A DNA stretch of 51,178 bases, taken from the NCBI GenBank assembly GCA_910577165.1, contig CAJTLX010000019.1, forward strand, positions 1-51,178. The letters run 5' to 3'. The translations under genes and the position numbers were made by a program. Shown here in pieces: positions 16,719 to 26,070 of this stretch (the first letter of the stretch is position 1; every line of letters starts with the position of its first letter). The notes under the pieces were generated by a model that did not search any database, was not told the DNA's origin, and saw only the letters and a program-made list of their open reading frames with translations. Origin of the DNA: an uncultured Lachnospiraceae bacterium. GTDB lineage: Bacteria > Bacillota > Clostridia > Lachnospirales > Lachnospiraceae.

Positions 16719-17273
16719 TTACTCAGTTATTTCCCCATATAAATCAAGCAGCACACTCCCCACTCTTGTCACTTCCTCACGCACCGGGCAGAAACGCTCA
16801 CTATCATATTCAATATAAAATAATTTCGAGAGTCCCCACCACTTTGCCGGAAAAAATTTTGCACAACAATATTTTGCATATACCTTTACCTTTCCCCCAA
16901 CCTTATCGCATGAAAACCCTGCAATCTGATAGAGATAAAGTTTTCTCTTCGTATTTCTCGCCAGAGATTTCTCCCACTGCTTTAATTCCTCGTAAGTCGC
17001 ATCGGCAAAAGCATAGCGCAAACTGCCTCTGCTGCCCTTTTCCTGTTCGATTACTCCGACACCGGGCAGTGTGCCGTACACCATATACTCGCTGCCCTCC
17101 TCCAACATTTCCGAAATTGCTCCCTCCACAACAGCTCTGTCATGAAGAGCAAAACTAAACCACAAAATCATCAAAAAGAAAAGCATCAGCACCGGGATAA
17201 TAAATACCGCTTCCACTGTAATACTTGCCTCCACATTCAGACGCGCCCTTTTTCTTCTATAAAACGAAATCAT
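16719..17273 (-). CDS. TadE-like pseudopilin
   Basis: About 184 residues. After a basic segment comes the class feature of TadE/TadG pseudopilins, ASITVEAVFIIPVLMLFFLMILWF (Glu at position 5 after a cleavable Ala/Gly-type site), one transmembrane helix, then a soluble domain with several cysteines. It probably joins the Flp pilus as a minor subunit. Start: the ATG at 17273 follows GGGGGAAGGTGG; an ATG seven codons upstream (17294) has a poorer ribosome site. It lies between the prepilin peptidase and the FHA gene. Confidence 0.72.
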   Translation of the reverse strand: MISFYRRKRARLNVEASITVEAVFIIPVLMLFFLMILWFSFALHDRAVVEGAISEMLEEGSEYMVYGTLPGVGVIEQEKGSRGSLRYAFADATYEELKQWEKSLARNTKRKLYLYQIAGFSCDKVGGKVKVYAKYCCAKFFPAKWWGLSKLFYIEYDSERFCPVREEVTRVGSVLLDLYGEITE

Positions 17274-17337
17274 CTCCACCTTCCCCCTCCCCATAAAATC
17301 AGATTACTTACAAAATTTCCTTCCCCTCTACGCTTAT

Positions 17338-17757
17338 CTATTTCAATAAGACCAGGAGGCGAAACAACTGCGCACCTGCAAGAAATGGCACAAAGGGAAT
17401 CCGATATCCCCGTCCCTTTCTTCGCAAAATCAAAACGCCCGCCGAATAAAATGCACAGAAAAACAGAGCAGCCAAAAACAATTCCATATTTTCCCAAAAT
17501 CCAAGCAGCATCCCTGTCACCATCAACAAGAGTCCATCCCCTCTTCCAATCTGTCCCTGCGAGATTTTGCTGATCAGCCAGACAAGAATTCCCGATCCCA
17601 CCCCCGCCACTCCCACTTTCCACTCCCCCAACAAAAACAGACGGAAAAGAAACGCGAAGCCAAAAGCCACCACAAGCATGGGCAGTGAAAAACTTTTTTT
17701 GCGCACATCCTCAATTCCAAAAACAACAAGTAAGATCATTACTATCACTTCTCCCAT
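17338..17757 (-). CDS. A24-family prepilin peptidase (TadV-like)
   Basis: A 139-residue, highly hydrophobic protein with about five membrane helices. It shows the two catalytic aspartates of type IV prepilin peptidases: one in FGIEDVRKKSF (about residue 17) and one in GRGDGLLL (about residue 73). It lacks the N-terminal methyltransferase domain, as do TadV/CpaA-type enzymes. It should cleave the Flp prepilin and the two TadE-like proteins encoded alongside. A GGGAGAGG ribosome site lies just before the ATG. Confidence 0.82.
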   Translation of the reverse strand: MGEVIVMILLVVFGIEDVRKKSFSLPMLVVAFGFAFLFRLFLLGEWKVGVAGVGSGILVWLISKISQGQIGRGDGLLLMVTGMLLGFWENMELFLAALFFCAFYSAGVLILRRKGRGYRIPFVPFLAGAQLFRLLVLLK

Positions 17758-17781
17758 ATCCTCTCCCTTCTTCCATCCCCA

Positions 17782-18765
17782 TTATTTTTCATCATCTTTT
17801 GCGCATCGGCTGCACGGGCGGTAAGCCGAAGCCTCCGAGAAAAGAATTTTCTTTACTGTCCGCTTAATTTTACTGCAATCCTTTGTCGCGTGATAGCGTG
17901 TCCCCGCCTTTGTAACAAAGACGGATTCCGGCACCTCTCCATTTTTCATACAACTCTCACAGCGATAATACTTCGCGCCGTACTGATTTCTCTTCTCCGC
18001 AATTCCCTCGCCCTTTTCTTTTTGTACTTTTCTTCGAATATAGGTGCAGTTCGCACTTGTATGATAGACCGTTCCGCTTTCTGTGATATAGACATAGCCT
18101 GCCTCCTCTTCCCCCTCGCTTTCCTCCTCGCCCTCCTTATCTTCAAATGCTCCCCTTCCAGAAAAACTGCGCATCAGAACAGTTTTCTCAAACGAAAGCT
18201 TAGGCAGAAACCTCTGAAAGATCGGAAAGGCAATGCGAAAATTCATGCGCACTACGGTCATCTCATCCTCCGCGTAACTTTCTGAACCCCAAAAATCAAT
18301 TCCGGAAATTCCTCCTACCACCATCGCTTCCACATAATCCTCGCCTGATAGTTTTTTGCACAGAACCTTGCGAATCCACAAAGCATCTCCCGCATCCTGC
18401 AAAAGATCGATCGCAAATCCTGCTGCCCTATAGTAATCCCCGCCGCTCTCCCAAAGTGCGTCAAGCTCTTTGTCCGCATATTTTAACAGATATCCGCAAG
18501 CTGCTGTCTCCTCGGCAACCTGTGTTGCCGTATAGTAAAGTTTTTGCTCCACACGAATAATTTGCAGAAATGAAAGAAAAAAGAACAGCACACTGAGCAG
18601 CGCGGGCAAAATTAACGCCGCCTCAACCGTTAAGGAAGCACCAAACCGCCCAAAAATTCCCCGCTTTCTCCACTTTATTTCTCTTATATTTTTACAATTT
18701 TCGCCATCTTTTTCTAAGGGATAAATTTGTCCCTCCGCACCTTTTTTTTCGATTCCTTGCTCCAC
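17782..18765 (-). CDS. TadE-like pseudopilin with duplicated His/Cys C-terminal motif
   Basis: A 327-residue protein starting with GTG (18765) nine bases after AAGGAG. A cytoplasmic N-terminus (about 45 residues) is followed by the pseudopilin segment FGASLTVEAALILPALLSVL and one helix, then a soluble domain. The last ~115 residues hold two copies of a small motif of the form YHxxxxCxxIxR then, 25-35 residues on, CxxC: VYHTSANCTYIRR with CESC, and RYHATKDCSKIKR with CSRC. Each copy has one His and three Cys, so each could bind a zinc ion or form disulphides. Similar YHxxxxC...CxxC tails occur on some secreted nucleases. Position in the Tad operon supports a minor pilin or assembly role. Confidence 0.72.
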   Translation of the reverse strand: MEQGIEKKGAEGQIYPLEKDGENCKNIREIKWRKRGIFGRFGASLTVEAALILPALLSVLFFFLSFLQIIRVEQKLYYTATQVAEETAACGYLLKYADKELDALWESGGDYYRAAGFAIDLLQDAGDALWIRKVLCKKLSGEDYVEAMVVGGISGIDFWGSESYAEDEMTVVRMNFRIAFPIFQRFLPKLSFEKTVLMRSFSGRGAFEDKEGEEESEGEEEAGYVYITESGTVYHTSANCTYIRRKVQKEKGEGIAEKRNQYGAKYYRCESCMKNGEVPESVFVTKAGTRYHATKDCSKIKRTVKKILFSEASAYRPCSRCAKDDEK

Positions 18766-18850
18766 CCTTTCTCACTCCTTCTTTTTTGTCTTCCCTAATA
18801 TCTTTCTCTGTACAGCTACAATCCAATCCTGCAGGTAAGTTTTGAACACT

Positions 18851-18980
18851 GGTCTGTTCTTTCCTTTGACCTTATTCGGGTTGCCTTCTGGAGAGAAACG
18901 ATTATATTTCAACCAACGGAAAACGAAAAGAACAGACCACTGACCAAAGGTTGACTGTCAGACAAAACTAACAGTCAACC
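18851..18980. repeat. Pair of inverted repeats inside the Tad operon
   Basis: The 261-base gap 18766-19026 has no gene. It contains GGTCTGTTCTT (18851-18861) facing AAGAACAGACC (18928-18938), 11 perfect bases, and next to it GGTTGACTGT (18949-18958) facing ACAGTCAACC (18971-18980), 10 perfect bases with a 12-base loop. Neither stem is followed by a T-run in either direction, so they are not standard terminators. They may control mRNA processing between the large upstream gene and the pseudopilin genes. Confidence 0.6.
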
Positions 18981-19026
18981 AAAAGCTCCATATACCAAAA
19001 TTAAACTATATCCTAAAGAAAGATAT

Positions 19027-21474
19027 TTAATAAGAAATTCCCGCTTTCTTCTCCTGCCTTATCCCCTCCCCTGATTGAATCCCCATAACGGGAAGGAAAA
19101 GATAGGGAATTGTAATCTCCACTTTTGTTTCCAGTGAATAAATACAATTTTGCATTAAAAAGTTTTTATCATACTTTAGTTGCATCGTCTGCTGAATAAC
19201 ATCCATCGTCCGCATTGTGCGCAGTTGCCGATTCTCCAGTATCAGAAAAAGATAGAGATATTCCCGGTAATTCTTTAAGATCCCATCCGCTTTTGACTTT
19301 GTATATTTCTTCGCGCTCTGCTGCCAAAATTCCTTTGATACTCTGCTTAATTTGCTAAATGGCACTGCAAGCGACCTTGATGTCGGAAAAAAGGGAACTT
19401 CCCCGGAAAGAAACAGCCCTCCCACCTCCGTCAACGCACATTCCGCCGCCCAGAGCATCCCAATCAGAAGTTCCGCAAAAATAATCAATGCCCCGATCCC
19501 CGTAAATCCAACAGCCGTCGCGGCAGCCGTCTTAATCTCCGCCCTTGACTCGTGTGATGCAAAGATCACTGCCAGATTTACTGCAAAACGCACAAGAAAA
19601 ATTTTTGTCGCAATTTCTGATAAATTATCCTTATCACTTTCTTCCCCCTCAATAATATACTCCAACTGATAGAGCAGTCCCTCCGCCTCCTTCATAGAAG
19701 CCGACAGATCATTTTCATCCGCAAACGCTGCAAAATGTCGTTTCAGATAGGAAAGATACAGATATTCTTCCGTCATTTCCCCCGCCGCTTTTGTTAAAAA
19801 ACCATCAGTATCCCCAAACGAAAGGGAAAATGCATCCTCCCCATCCTCCCCAAACAGCTTTCGAAATGAAAATTTTCCCCCGCTCTCTTTTTCTTTTGTA
19901 TAAAGTGCCGATGGCAGATGGGAATCCGGTAGTCGTCCCCCGCTAATCCTATCCTCCTCATCCACGACCAGAGAAAGAATTCCGTACTTAAAAAATTTCT
20001 TTGCCAATTTCGGATAGGGGTTATTTCGCTCCGGCACTGTTACTTTTCCATAATCCAGAACCAATCCGCGAAGATTTAAGCTAAGCAAATTTGCTGCTGC
20101 CGCGGTAATTCCGGAAATTACCTGAACCCCGTCAAAAGAATTCGCCTCCACATTGCCAATACAGGCTAATGTGGCATCAAAAAGAATCAGATTATCTTCC
20201 AATGCTTTTCGCATCCCTTCAATATCCTCTAAAATACCAATGGAATTTTTATTGGAAAAATTTGTAATAATCTCTGTATTCTGTCTGGTTAATTCCTTAT
20301 AGAGAGCATCCGGCACCTCCCCGGAAAATTCCGATAACTCTGCGCCATAAGCGGTAAGTTCCTCCCTCGCCATATCCCGCTCCATCTCCAGACGTAAAAG
20401 TAATTCCAGGGCTTTTTGAGAACTTGCCCTCGCACCTTCTATTTTTTCCCGGATATTACTTAGTTGTGTCCGCAGAATATTCTGACTGGCACTTCGCTCA
20501 TTTTCCATCGCGGAAATACTCTCACTTAACTGCTGTATCCTCTCGGCAATCTCTTCTCCCCGCTCATTATCCTGCTCTTCCTGTTTAGCCTCCTCCCTCT
20601 CTTCATTATTTTCTTCCTTCTTACTCCCCTGCCCTGTCGGCTCTGTATTTTGCGAATCCCAATATAAAAGCTCATATTGTTTTTGCATATACGAAATGCT
20701 CTCTTCAAGGCTCCCGATCCTTTTCTGGATTTCGATAATGGCTTCCAACTCCCGCACCGGATCGTGATAATTCTTTTTCTGTACCGCGTACAGTTCACTA
20801 TTCCCCGCTAAAATCCACTCTCCTGCGCCATACGGCACCAATTTTTTAGCAAAATTTTCCACTGTCTTTAGCTTGCCAAAGAAACTGCGCACAAGCGCGC
20901 CCTCCTCCACAACAAAACCATCCAGACAGCCAAGCAGTTCGGTTAATGTCGCTTCTGCCTTTGCCGCACTCTCACTCGCCTCCAAACTTTTTTGAATCAG
21001 CACTCCTACCTTTTCTGCCTTTTTGGTCTCCTGTACTGCCGAGACAATCCACTCTGCAAATTCTTTTACCTCGCGGTACTTTTCATATTGGATGGCCTGC
21101 GCATAAAACATTGCCCCATCCTCTTTTGTCAATGTGGATATCTCTGTGATCTCCGGCTTATCCGCCTGTAGTGAAAGCCATGAATTCCCGGAAAGATTCT
21201 GTTTCATATACCAGGAAAGTTCCTGGGAGAGTTCCTTCTTTGCCTCGTCCTCCTCCCCCATACTCCGACCAAAGATATGGTAGTTTTCATACAGGGCGAG
21301 ATCGTAGCTTCCAAGCAAAGATTTTGTCCCAAAGCGCAAAATACTCTGCCCTATCCTATTACAGGCAGTCAATCTGGCACTCTCCGCCAGACACAAAAAC
21401 ATAGCGATCACCAGTAAAAGTACCAGGGCAAAGAACGCGGTAATCACGCCTTCCTTTCTCCCCCGCGCCCGCAT
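19027..21474 (-). CDS. Large DUF5702-like protein of the Tad locus
   Basis: An 815-residue protein that starts two bases after the Flp pilin stop. The N-terminus GVITAFFALVLLLVIAMFLCLAESAR is a single helix followed by a segment typical of TadG-like proteins. A long extracytoplasmic region follows, with a coiled-coil and Glu-rich stretch at about 230-330. Hydrophobic segments near 615-665 suggest one or two more helices. I place it with the DUF5702 proteins found in clostridial Tad clusters (memory, unverified). It probably acts as a surface or tip component or as a TadG analogue. The start follows GGGGGCG by five bases. Confidence 0.65.
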   Translation of the reverse strand: MRARGRKEGVITAFFALVLLLVIAMFLCLAESARLTACNRIGQSILRFGTKSLLGSYDLALYENYHIFGRSMGEEDEAKKELSQELSWYMKQNLSGNSWLSLQADKPEITEISTLTKEDGAMFYAQAIQYEKYREVKEFAEWIVSAVQETKKAEKVGVLIQKSLEASESAAKAEATLTELLGCLDGFVVEEGALVRSFFGKLKTVENFAKKLVPYGAGEWILAGNSELYAVQKKNYHDPVRELEAIIEIQKRIGSLEESISYMQKQYELLYWDSQNTEPTGQGSKKEENNEEREEAKQEEQDNERGEEIAERIQQLSESISAMENERSASQNILRTQLSNIREKIEGARASSQKALELLLRLEMERDMAREELTAYGAELSEFSGEVPDALYKELTRQNTEIITNFSNKNSIGILEDIEGMRKALEDNLILFDATLACIGNVEANSFDGVQVISGITAAAANLLSLNLRGLVLDYGKVTVPERNNPYPKLAKKFFKYGILSLVVDEEDRISGGRLPDSHLPSALYTKEKESGGKFSFRKLFGEDGEDAFSLSFGDTDGFLTKAAGEMTEEYLYLSYLKRHFAAFADENDLSASMKEAEGLLYQLEYIIEGEESDKDNLSEIATKIFLVRFAVNLAVIFASHESRAEIKTAAATAVGFTGIGALIIFAELLIGMLWAAECALTEVGGLFLSGEVPFFPTSRSLAVPFSKLSRVSKEFWQQSAKKYTKSKADGILKNYREYLYLFLILENRQLRTMRTMDVIQQTMQLKYDKNFLMQNCIYSLETKVEITIPYLFLPVMGIQSGEGIRQEKKAGISY

Positions 21475-21476
21475 TC

Positions 21477-21686
21477 TTACGCCCCCGGAGAAATAATCTT
21501 GTTCGCACCGCTGCTGATCGAACTGAGCGCGTTATTTACGATATCCTTAATCTGCGTCTGAAACAATAAGACCAGCCCAATCAAAATAACCAGGATCAAG
21601 ATGATCTCAACCACACCGATCCCCCGGTTGTCCGCTATTCCCCTTACCTCTTCCCTATTTTTTTCCTCAATATTTCTCTTCTCCAT
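21477..21686 (-). CDS. Flp-type IVb pilin
   Basis: A 69-residue prepilin, the major subunit of the Tad pilus. Leader of about 22 charged residues, then RGIGVVEIILILVILIGLVLLF: cleavage after the Gly, mature Glu at position 5, and the hydrophobic helix of Flp pilins. The short tail ends IISPGA. The ATG follows AAAAGGAG by seven bases. Small size and place between the TadC gene and the large DUF5702-like gene fit the Flp role. Confidence 0.85.
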   Translation of the reverse strand: MEKRNIEEKNREEVRGIADNRGIGVVEIILILVILIGLVLLFQTQIKDIVNNALSSISSGANKIISPGA

Positions 21687-21786
21687 TATTCTACTCCTTT
21701 TAAATTTACTTATTTAAACAGTTATATATTTACTTTTATACACCATATTTAATCTTAAATTCACACCACAAAACTTAAAAATTTTT

Positions 21787-23058
21787 TCAAACCGGAAAGC
21801 TTGCAAAGGCAGGGACTAAAATCAGTACAAACACAATAATTAACATTCCTCCCATCGGAAAAAGAAGTTTTGTCCCCGCCTCCTCGCCCTTTCTTCTCGC
21901 CTGATTCTTTCGCTCTGAAAATGCCTCCTCCGATTCCATACGAAGCAATGCCACGATCCCAGAAGAACCTTTTTTGAGATTCTGTGTCAAAATCGTTGTA
22001 AAACGGAGATAGGAAAGTATTGCACAACGTCTGCCAAATTCTTCATACGCTTTTAACTCCGACATTCCCACTTCAAGTTGTGCCATGGTGTGCTGCATCT
22101 CGTCGTACACATAACGTTTTCTCCCCGACTTTTTATAGTCGGAAAGCATCCTTTCCCACGCGCTGCGCACCGTCATGCCCGCCCCGGTCAAAAGAATAAA
22201 ACGGCTTAAAAATTCTGGATAATCAACCAGTAATTCCTCCTCCCTTTCCCTCTTCTTTCTGCGAAGTTTTGAACTTTCTCTCCCGTAAACAACAAATACC
22301 AAAACTGCTCCCAACAAAAAAGCAATCCCCATCACATTCTGCGATTCTTCTTTCCAGTAAATTCTATTTTCTCCCAGATTATCGGGAAGCTTCATATACT
22401 GCTGTCCTGCGGTTTCCTGTCCGCAAACTTCCAGTTCCTCATACAGCTTTCGCACGAAAGCTTCCTCCTTGGTAAACGGATACGGATATACGCATACCTC
22501 GTAGGTATATTCCCTCTCCCACCGGTCATAATATAGCTTCGCTTTCAGCAGTACATTCTGTGCTTCTTCTAACTCCTTATTCTGCACACTCCCATCCCCG
22601 CGAATCAGATCGGTATTCCCACTCCGCCAATCAATTTGCATATCATACTCCGGGAGTGCATCTACCAGCACAAGATCATGAACCACTTCCTGCAGGGAGG
22701 AATTTTCTCCCAGAATATGCCCCTTTAGACTTTCTGCCGCCCGCAAAAATAATTCCCGCGCCTCCTCTTCTGAGCGTTTTCTCGCAGAAATTTCAAATTC
22801 CACCGGCCACACTCTGCCGCCATACTCCGCTAAGAGTTTAAGCCTGTTTAAACCAAATTCAGGGCGTGAGATCTTATTGTCCTCACCAATCACCCCCTCC
22901 CCCTTTGGGCGCAGTGCCAGAATCAGGATAAAGATTGACATTGCCACCGCTGCCAATACTGTGTTTTTCAGACGTTTTCTTACAAACCTTTTTTGACATT
23001 CCTTTGGATTCTCCAGCGGATATGCTTTTTGCAGTAATTCCCCGATCTCTTGGTTCAC
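21787..23058 (-). CDS. TadC-like type II secretion F-family protein
   Basis: A 423-residue membrane protein. One helix near 32-50, an unusual ~170-residue extracytoplasmic insertion (about 55-235), a second helix near 245-262, then the T2SF core: DYPEFLSRFILLTGAGMTVRSAWERM and a later conserved helix pair, with a C-terminal helix (LLFPMGGMLIIVFVLILVPAF). TadC proteins form the inner-membrane platform with TadB. It is longer than usual (about 300) because of the N-terminal insertion, which I cannot assign. The 100-base gap after it is AT-rich. Confidence 0.8.
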   Translation of the reverse strand: MNQEIGELLQKAYPLENPKECQKRFVRKRLKNTVLAAVAMSIFILILALRPKGEGVIGEDNKISRPEFGLNRLKLLAEYGGRVWPVEFEISARKRSEEEARELFLRAAESLKGHILGENSSLQEVVHDLVLVDALPEYDMQIDWRSGNTDLIRGDGSVQNKELEEAQNVLLKAKLYYDRWEREYTYEVCVYPYPFTKEEAFVRKLYEELEVCGQETAGQQYMKLPDNLGENRIYWKEESQNVMGIAFLLGAVLVFVVYGRESSKLRRKKREREEELLVDYPEFLSRFILLTGAGMTVRSAWERMLSDYKKSGRKRYVYDEMQHTMAQLEVGMSELKAYEEFGRRCAILSYLRFTTILTQNLKKGSSGIVALLRMESEEAFSERKNQARRKGEEAGTKLLFPMGGMLIIVFVLILVPAFASFPV

Positions 23059-23084
23059 CCCATCTTTCCCCCTTCTCTTCTTTC

Positions 23085-23795
23085 TCAGATCTCAATTCCT
23101 GTGATCCGCTCCATCAACCACACCAAAAATAAATATGCCACAAGTAATACCGTCATCAGCAAATGTCCCAGCACTCCCCCATACAAAATATCCAGATACC
23201 CCGGAGAAAATAGCCGGAAATACAGGATCATTCCGGGCGGAATCAGTTTCATAATACGGCATTCCATTCTCTTTGCCGTCAGGATCGTCTGAATCTCCTT
23301 TTTTAATTCTGTCTTATCGGTAATTACGGTGACCGAGGAGGAAACCACTCGTAACAGATCTCCCCCGCTCTTTTTTGCCGTGCGATAAATTTCTGCAAAA
23401 CTCTGCGCATCCTCCAGACCGCTGCGCTTTGCGAAATTTCCAAATGCCTCCTCCACAGGCACCGAATTTGCAATTGCTCTGCCAACGCGCTCCATCTCCC
23501 CACGGATAAAACAGTCCTTCGGATAAATACAAGACAGATCCTCCACTGCCATCAAAACTGCATTTTCCATAGAATACCCCGCTTCAAGAGAAGCTTTTAT
23601 ACTGATCAGCGCGTCTTTAAACTGCACAGCCCGTTTTGTATCCTCCCTCCCCTCTCTCTGCTTTTTTGCTGCTTTCCTCACAAATGGATAGCCAGAAAGA
23701 AAAATCAGACCAATGAGAAAATTTTGGTAAATCAATTCCCCCGCGGCAAGACAGCCGACCAGATAGAGGAAAAAAAATCCTAACTCCTGTCCCAA
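23085..23795 (-). CDS. TadB-like type II secretion F-family protein
   Basis: A 236-residue membrane platform protein. Two helices at the N-terminus (about 5-35), then the T2SF domain: QFKDALISIKASLEAGYSMENAVLMA, the FGNFAKRSGLEDAQSFAEIYRTAKKSGGDL segment, and two C-terminal helices. Together with the TadC-like protein it would transmit work from the CpaF ATPase to pilin extraction. It lies between the CpaF and TadC genes, the standard order. Confidence 0.85.
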   Translation of the reverse strand: MGQELGFFFLYLVGCLAAGELIYQNFLIGLIFLSGYPFVRKAAKKQREGREDTKRAVQFKDALISIKASLEAGYSMENAVLMAVEDLSCIYPKDCFIRGEMERVGRAIANSVPVEEAFGNFAKRSGLEDAQSFAEIYRTAKKSGGDLLRVVSSSVTVITDKTELKKEIQTILTAKRMECRIMKLIPPGMILYFRLFSPGYLDILYGGVLGHLLMTVLLVAYLFLVWLMERITGIEI

Positions 23796-23889
23796 CTGAA
23801 ATTTCTGTTTTATTCTATCCCCTCCTCACCTGCTGAAATTTCATCCCCTTTTATCCCTTCCTGTTATAAAATCTCCCCTGCGAAAAAAC

Positions 23890-25128
23890 TTATAATATCA
23901 ACCCCGCATGGTTTAATTTCTGTCTTCGAATTAGACTTTCCGCCTTTCCTTTTAAGTTTCCGACAATCTTTCCCTCCGCACTCACCCCCTCCTCCACAAA
24001 TTCAAAGATCCGGTTTAATTCGATTTCCCCATCCACGCAGTCAAGCACTTCCGCAATCTCAAGCACACGCCTTGACTTGTCGCGAAGTCTGCCCAGATGT
24101 ATCACGATATCAATTGCCGAGGCAATCTGTTTGCGCACTGCAACTAGGGGGATATCTGTTCCGAGCAATACCATGGTTTCAAGTCTTGAGAGCATATCCG
24201 CCGGAGAATTTGAATGCCCTGTACTCATCCCGTTATGTCCGGTATTTAATGCCTGAAGCATATCGATGGCAGCAGCATCCCTCACCTCCCCGACGATAAT
24301 TCGATCCGGGCGCATACGAAGAGATGACTTGATCAGATCGCGTATGCTGACTTCATTTTTCCCCTCCGCATTGGCATTGCGCACCTCCAAACGCACGAGA
24401 TTCGGGATGCTCCGAATCTGCAATTCCGCAGAATCCTCAATCGTAATAATTCGCTCATCCTTTGGGATATCGTTGGAAAGTGCGTTGAGAAATGTGGTTT
24501 TGCCGCAGCCCGTCCCGCCCGAAATAAAAATATTGTAGCCTGCAATCACCAGTTTTTTTAAAAATTCTGCTGCCTCGCTGGTCAATGAATTCAATTCCAC
24601 CAATCTTTCCATATCCAGTGCCTCGTCTGGGAATTTTCGGATGGTGATAATCGGACCTTCTAATGCCACCGGGGGCAGCACGATATTGACGCGCGAACCA
24701 TCCGACAGCCTCGCATCCACAATGGGGCAGGATTCATTGATGATCCGGTTTGCTCCCGCTACAATCTGCTGCACCACTTCCTCCAATTTCTGTCGCGAAG
24801 AAAAACATCGCTCCCATCGTTCCATACGCCCGTTCTGCTCAATAAAAATCTGATTTTCTCCGTTTACCATAATCTCTGAAATACTCGTATCTTCCACCAG
24901 TTCCTGTAAAATATCCAGCCGCCTTATCGAATTAAAAATATCTTTTCTCAGACGGAGCTTTTCGCCAATGCTGATATACTCATCCTTTATGCGGGTGCAG
25001 ATACTCTCATCAATCAGATCGTAAAGTTCCTCGTCCGTCAGATCATGGGATAGATCGACCGCCTGCATGACATAATCACATAGTTCCTGTCTTCGCTTTT
25101 CTGTCCCCGCTTCCCTTTTCTCAGTCAA
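23890..25128 (-). CDS. cpaF: CpaF/TadA-family secretion ATPase
   Basis: About 412 residues. It is the hexameric motor of the Tad pilus. The N-terminal domain includes IMVNGENQIFIEQNGRMER; the ATPase core has Walker A GGTGCGKTT, the Asp box ERIITIEDSAEL, Walker B RPDRIIVGEVRDAAAIDMLQA and the His box GHNGMSTGHSNS, all intact. Start: the frame remains open to an ATG at 25197, but a TTG at 25128 follows GGGGGAGG by 12 bases and overlaps the stop of the preceding gene by 8 bases, a typical coupled start. The extra 23 residues upstream (WRIDRLNLWW...) do not look like CpaF. Confidence 0.9.
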   Translation of the reverse strand: MTEKREAGTEKRRQELCDYVMQAVDLSHDLTDEELYDLIDESICTRIKDEYISIGEKLRLRKDIFNSIRRLDILQELVEDTSISEIMVNGENQIFIEQNGRMERWERCFSSRQKLEEVVQQIVAGANRIINESCPIVDARLSDGSRVNIVLPPVALEGPIITIRKFPDEALDMERLVELNSLTSEAAEFLKKLVIAGYNIFISGGTGCGKTTFLNALSNDIPKDERIITIEDSAELQIRSIPNLVRLEVRNANAEGKNEVSIRDLIKSSLRMRPDRIIVGEVRDAAAIDMLQALNTGHNGMSTGHSNSPADMLSRLETMVLLGTDIPLVAVRKQIASAIDIVIHLGRLRDKSRRVLEIAEVLDCVDGEIELNRIFEFVEEGVSAEGKIVGNLKGKAESLIRRQKLNHAGLIL

Positions 25129-26041
25129 TCCCCGCAAGCACCTCCCCCACCATAAGTTCAACCTGTCGATGCGCCACGCGAAGCAATCGCTCTTCAATCC
25201 CCACAGACAAAGATCTTATCTGCCGCATAAACTCCTGCTCCTTCCTGCCCTCCTCCGAAATCAGGATCACTTTGTCCGCCAACGCAATACACCCCGCCGA
25301 GATTGCGGTAAAAGCTCCCGCATCCATCACCACAAATTCATATGGCTCCACCTGTAAAATTCCCTCCAAAAGCTTTGCGGCATCTTCCCCGGTGCAATCA
25401 CAAAGATCCGCCCAGTGCGCCACACCATAAAGACAATCAACACGCTCCACAGTTTTCAATTTTAATCTCTCGCTGAATTTTGCAGAATCCTGCCTGATAA
25501 AATAGATCGCTTCGGTAAGTGCCTCACTCCCATCCACCTGCGCCTTCTCCGGAATATAAAATGGATCAAGAGAAAGAAAAACCGTTCTATTTGCCTTCGC
25601 TTTTTTCTTTGCAAGCATATACGCAAGTGTTGACACCCCTCTTCCGCCCCCCGCAGAACATACCGTAAATATCTTAGCATTTCTCTTTTGACTTTGATAG
25701 GCGGGCACTGGTGTTTTCTCCCGGCAATACCGCACAATCTCATCAAAGATATCCTTCGCTGACTGATACTTGTAAATCACGGGGATATCCCCGCCCTCCC
25801 TCACCTTTTTTGTGGAAGAAAGCAAAAGTGTCGGACAGCGAACCTTCTCTGCCATCGCTTTGTATAGTGTTTCCTCGCACACAAGCAAATCAATCCCGTG
25901 TTTTTTTTCATACTGCCGGAAACTCTCCTCATTTGTAAATGCTGCGGCTTCAAATTCCCTGCTTTTTTTGCTGTTAAAGTACCGTAGCAGACGACACACA
26001 TACTCTGCTTCCTCGTCAAGTATCGCAAACCGGTTTCCCAT
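25121..26041 (-). CDS. TadZ/CpaE-like localisation protein
   Basis: A 306-residue protein, first gene of the Tad operon. An N-terminal receiver-like domain (about 1-110) is followed by a MinD/ParA-like domain. The phosphate loop reads SAGGGRGVSTLAYMLA instead of KGGxGK(S/T), so both signature lysines are missing and ATP binding may be weak or lost. The Asp-containing strand VFLSLDPF and FVVMDAGAF near 236-244 keep the fold. Relatives place the pilus machine at a cell pole. The ATG follows GAAAGGAG by seven bases, and a strong promoter stands right upstream. Confidence 0.82.
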   Translation of the reverse strand: MGNRFAILDEEAEYVCRLLRYFNSKKSREFEAAAFTNEESFRQYEKKHGIDLLVCEETLYKAMAEKVRCPTLLLSSTKKVREGGDIPVIYKYQSAKDIFDEIVRYCREKTPVPAYQSQKRNAKIFTVCSAGGGRGVSTLAYMLAKKKAKANRTVFLSLDPFYIPEKAQVDGSEALTEAIYFIRQDSAKFSERLKLKTVERVDCLYGVAHWADLCDCTGEDAAKLLEGILQVEPYEFVVMDAGAFTAISAGCIALADKVILISEEGRKEQEFMRQIRSLSVGIEERLLRVAHRQVELMVGEVLAGID

Positions 26042-26070
26042 CGCATCACTCCTTTCATCGCGGTAGTGCC

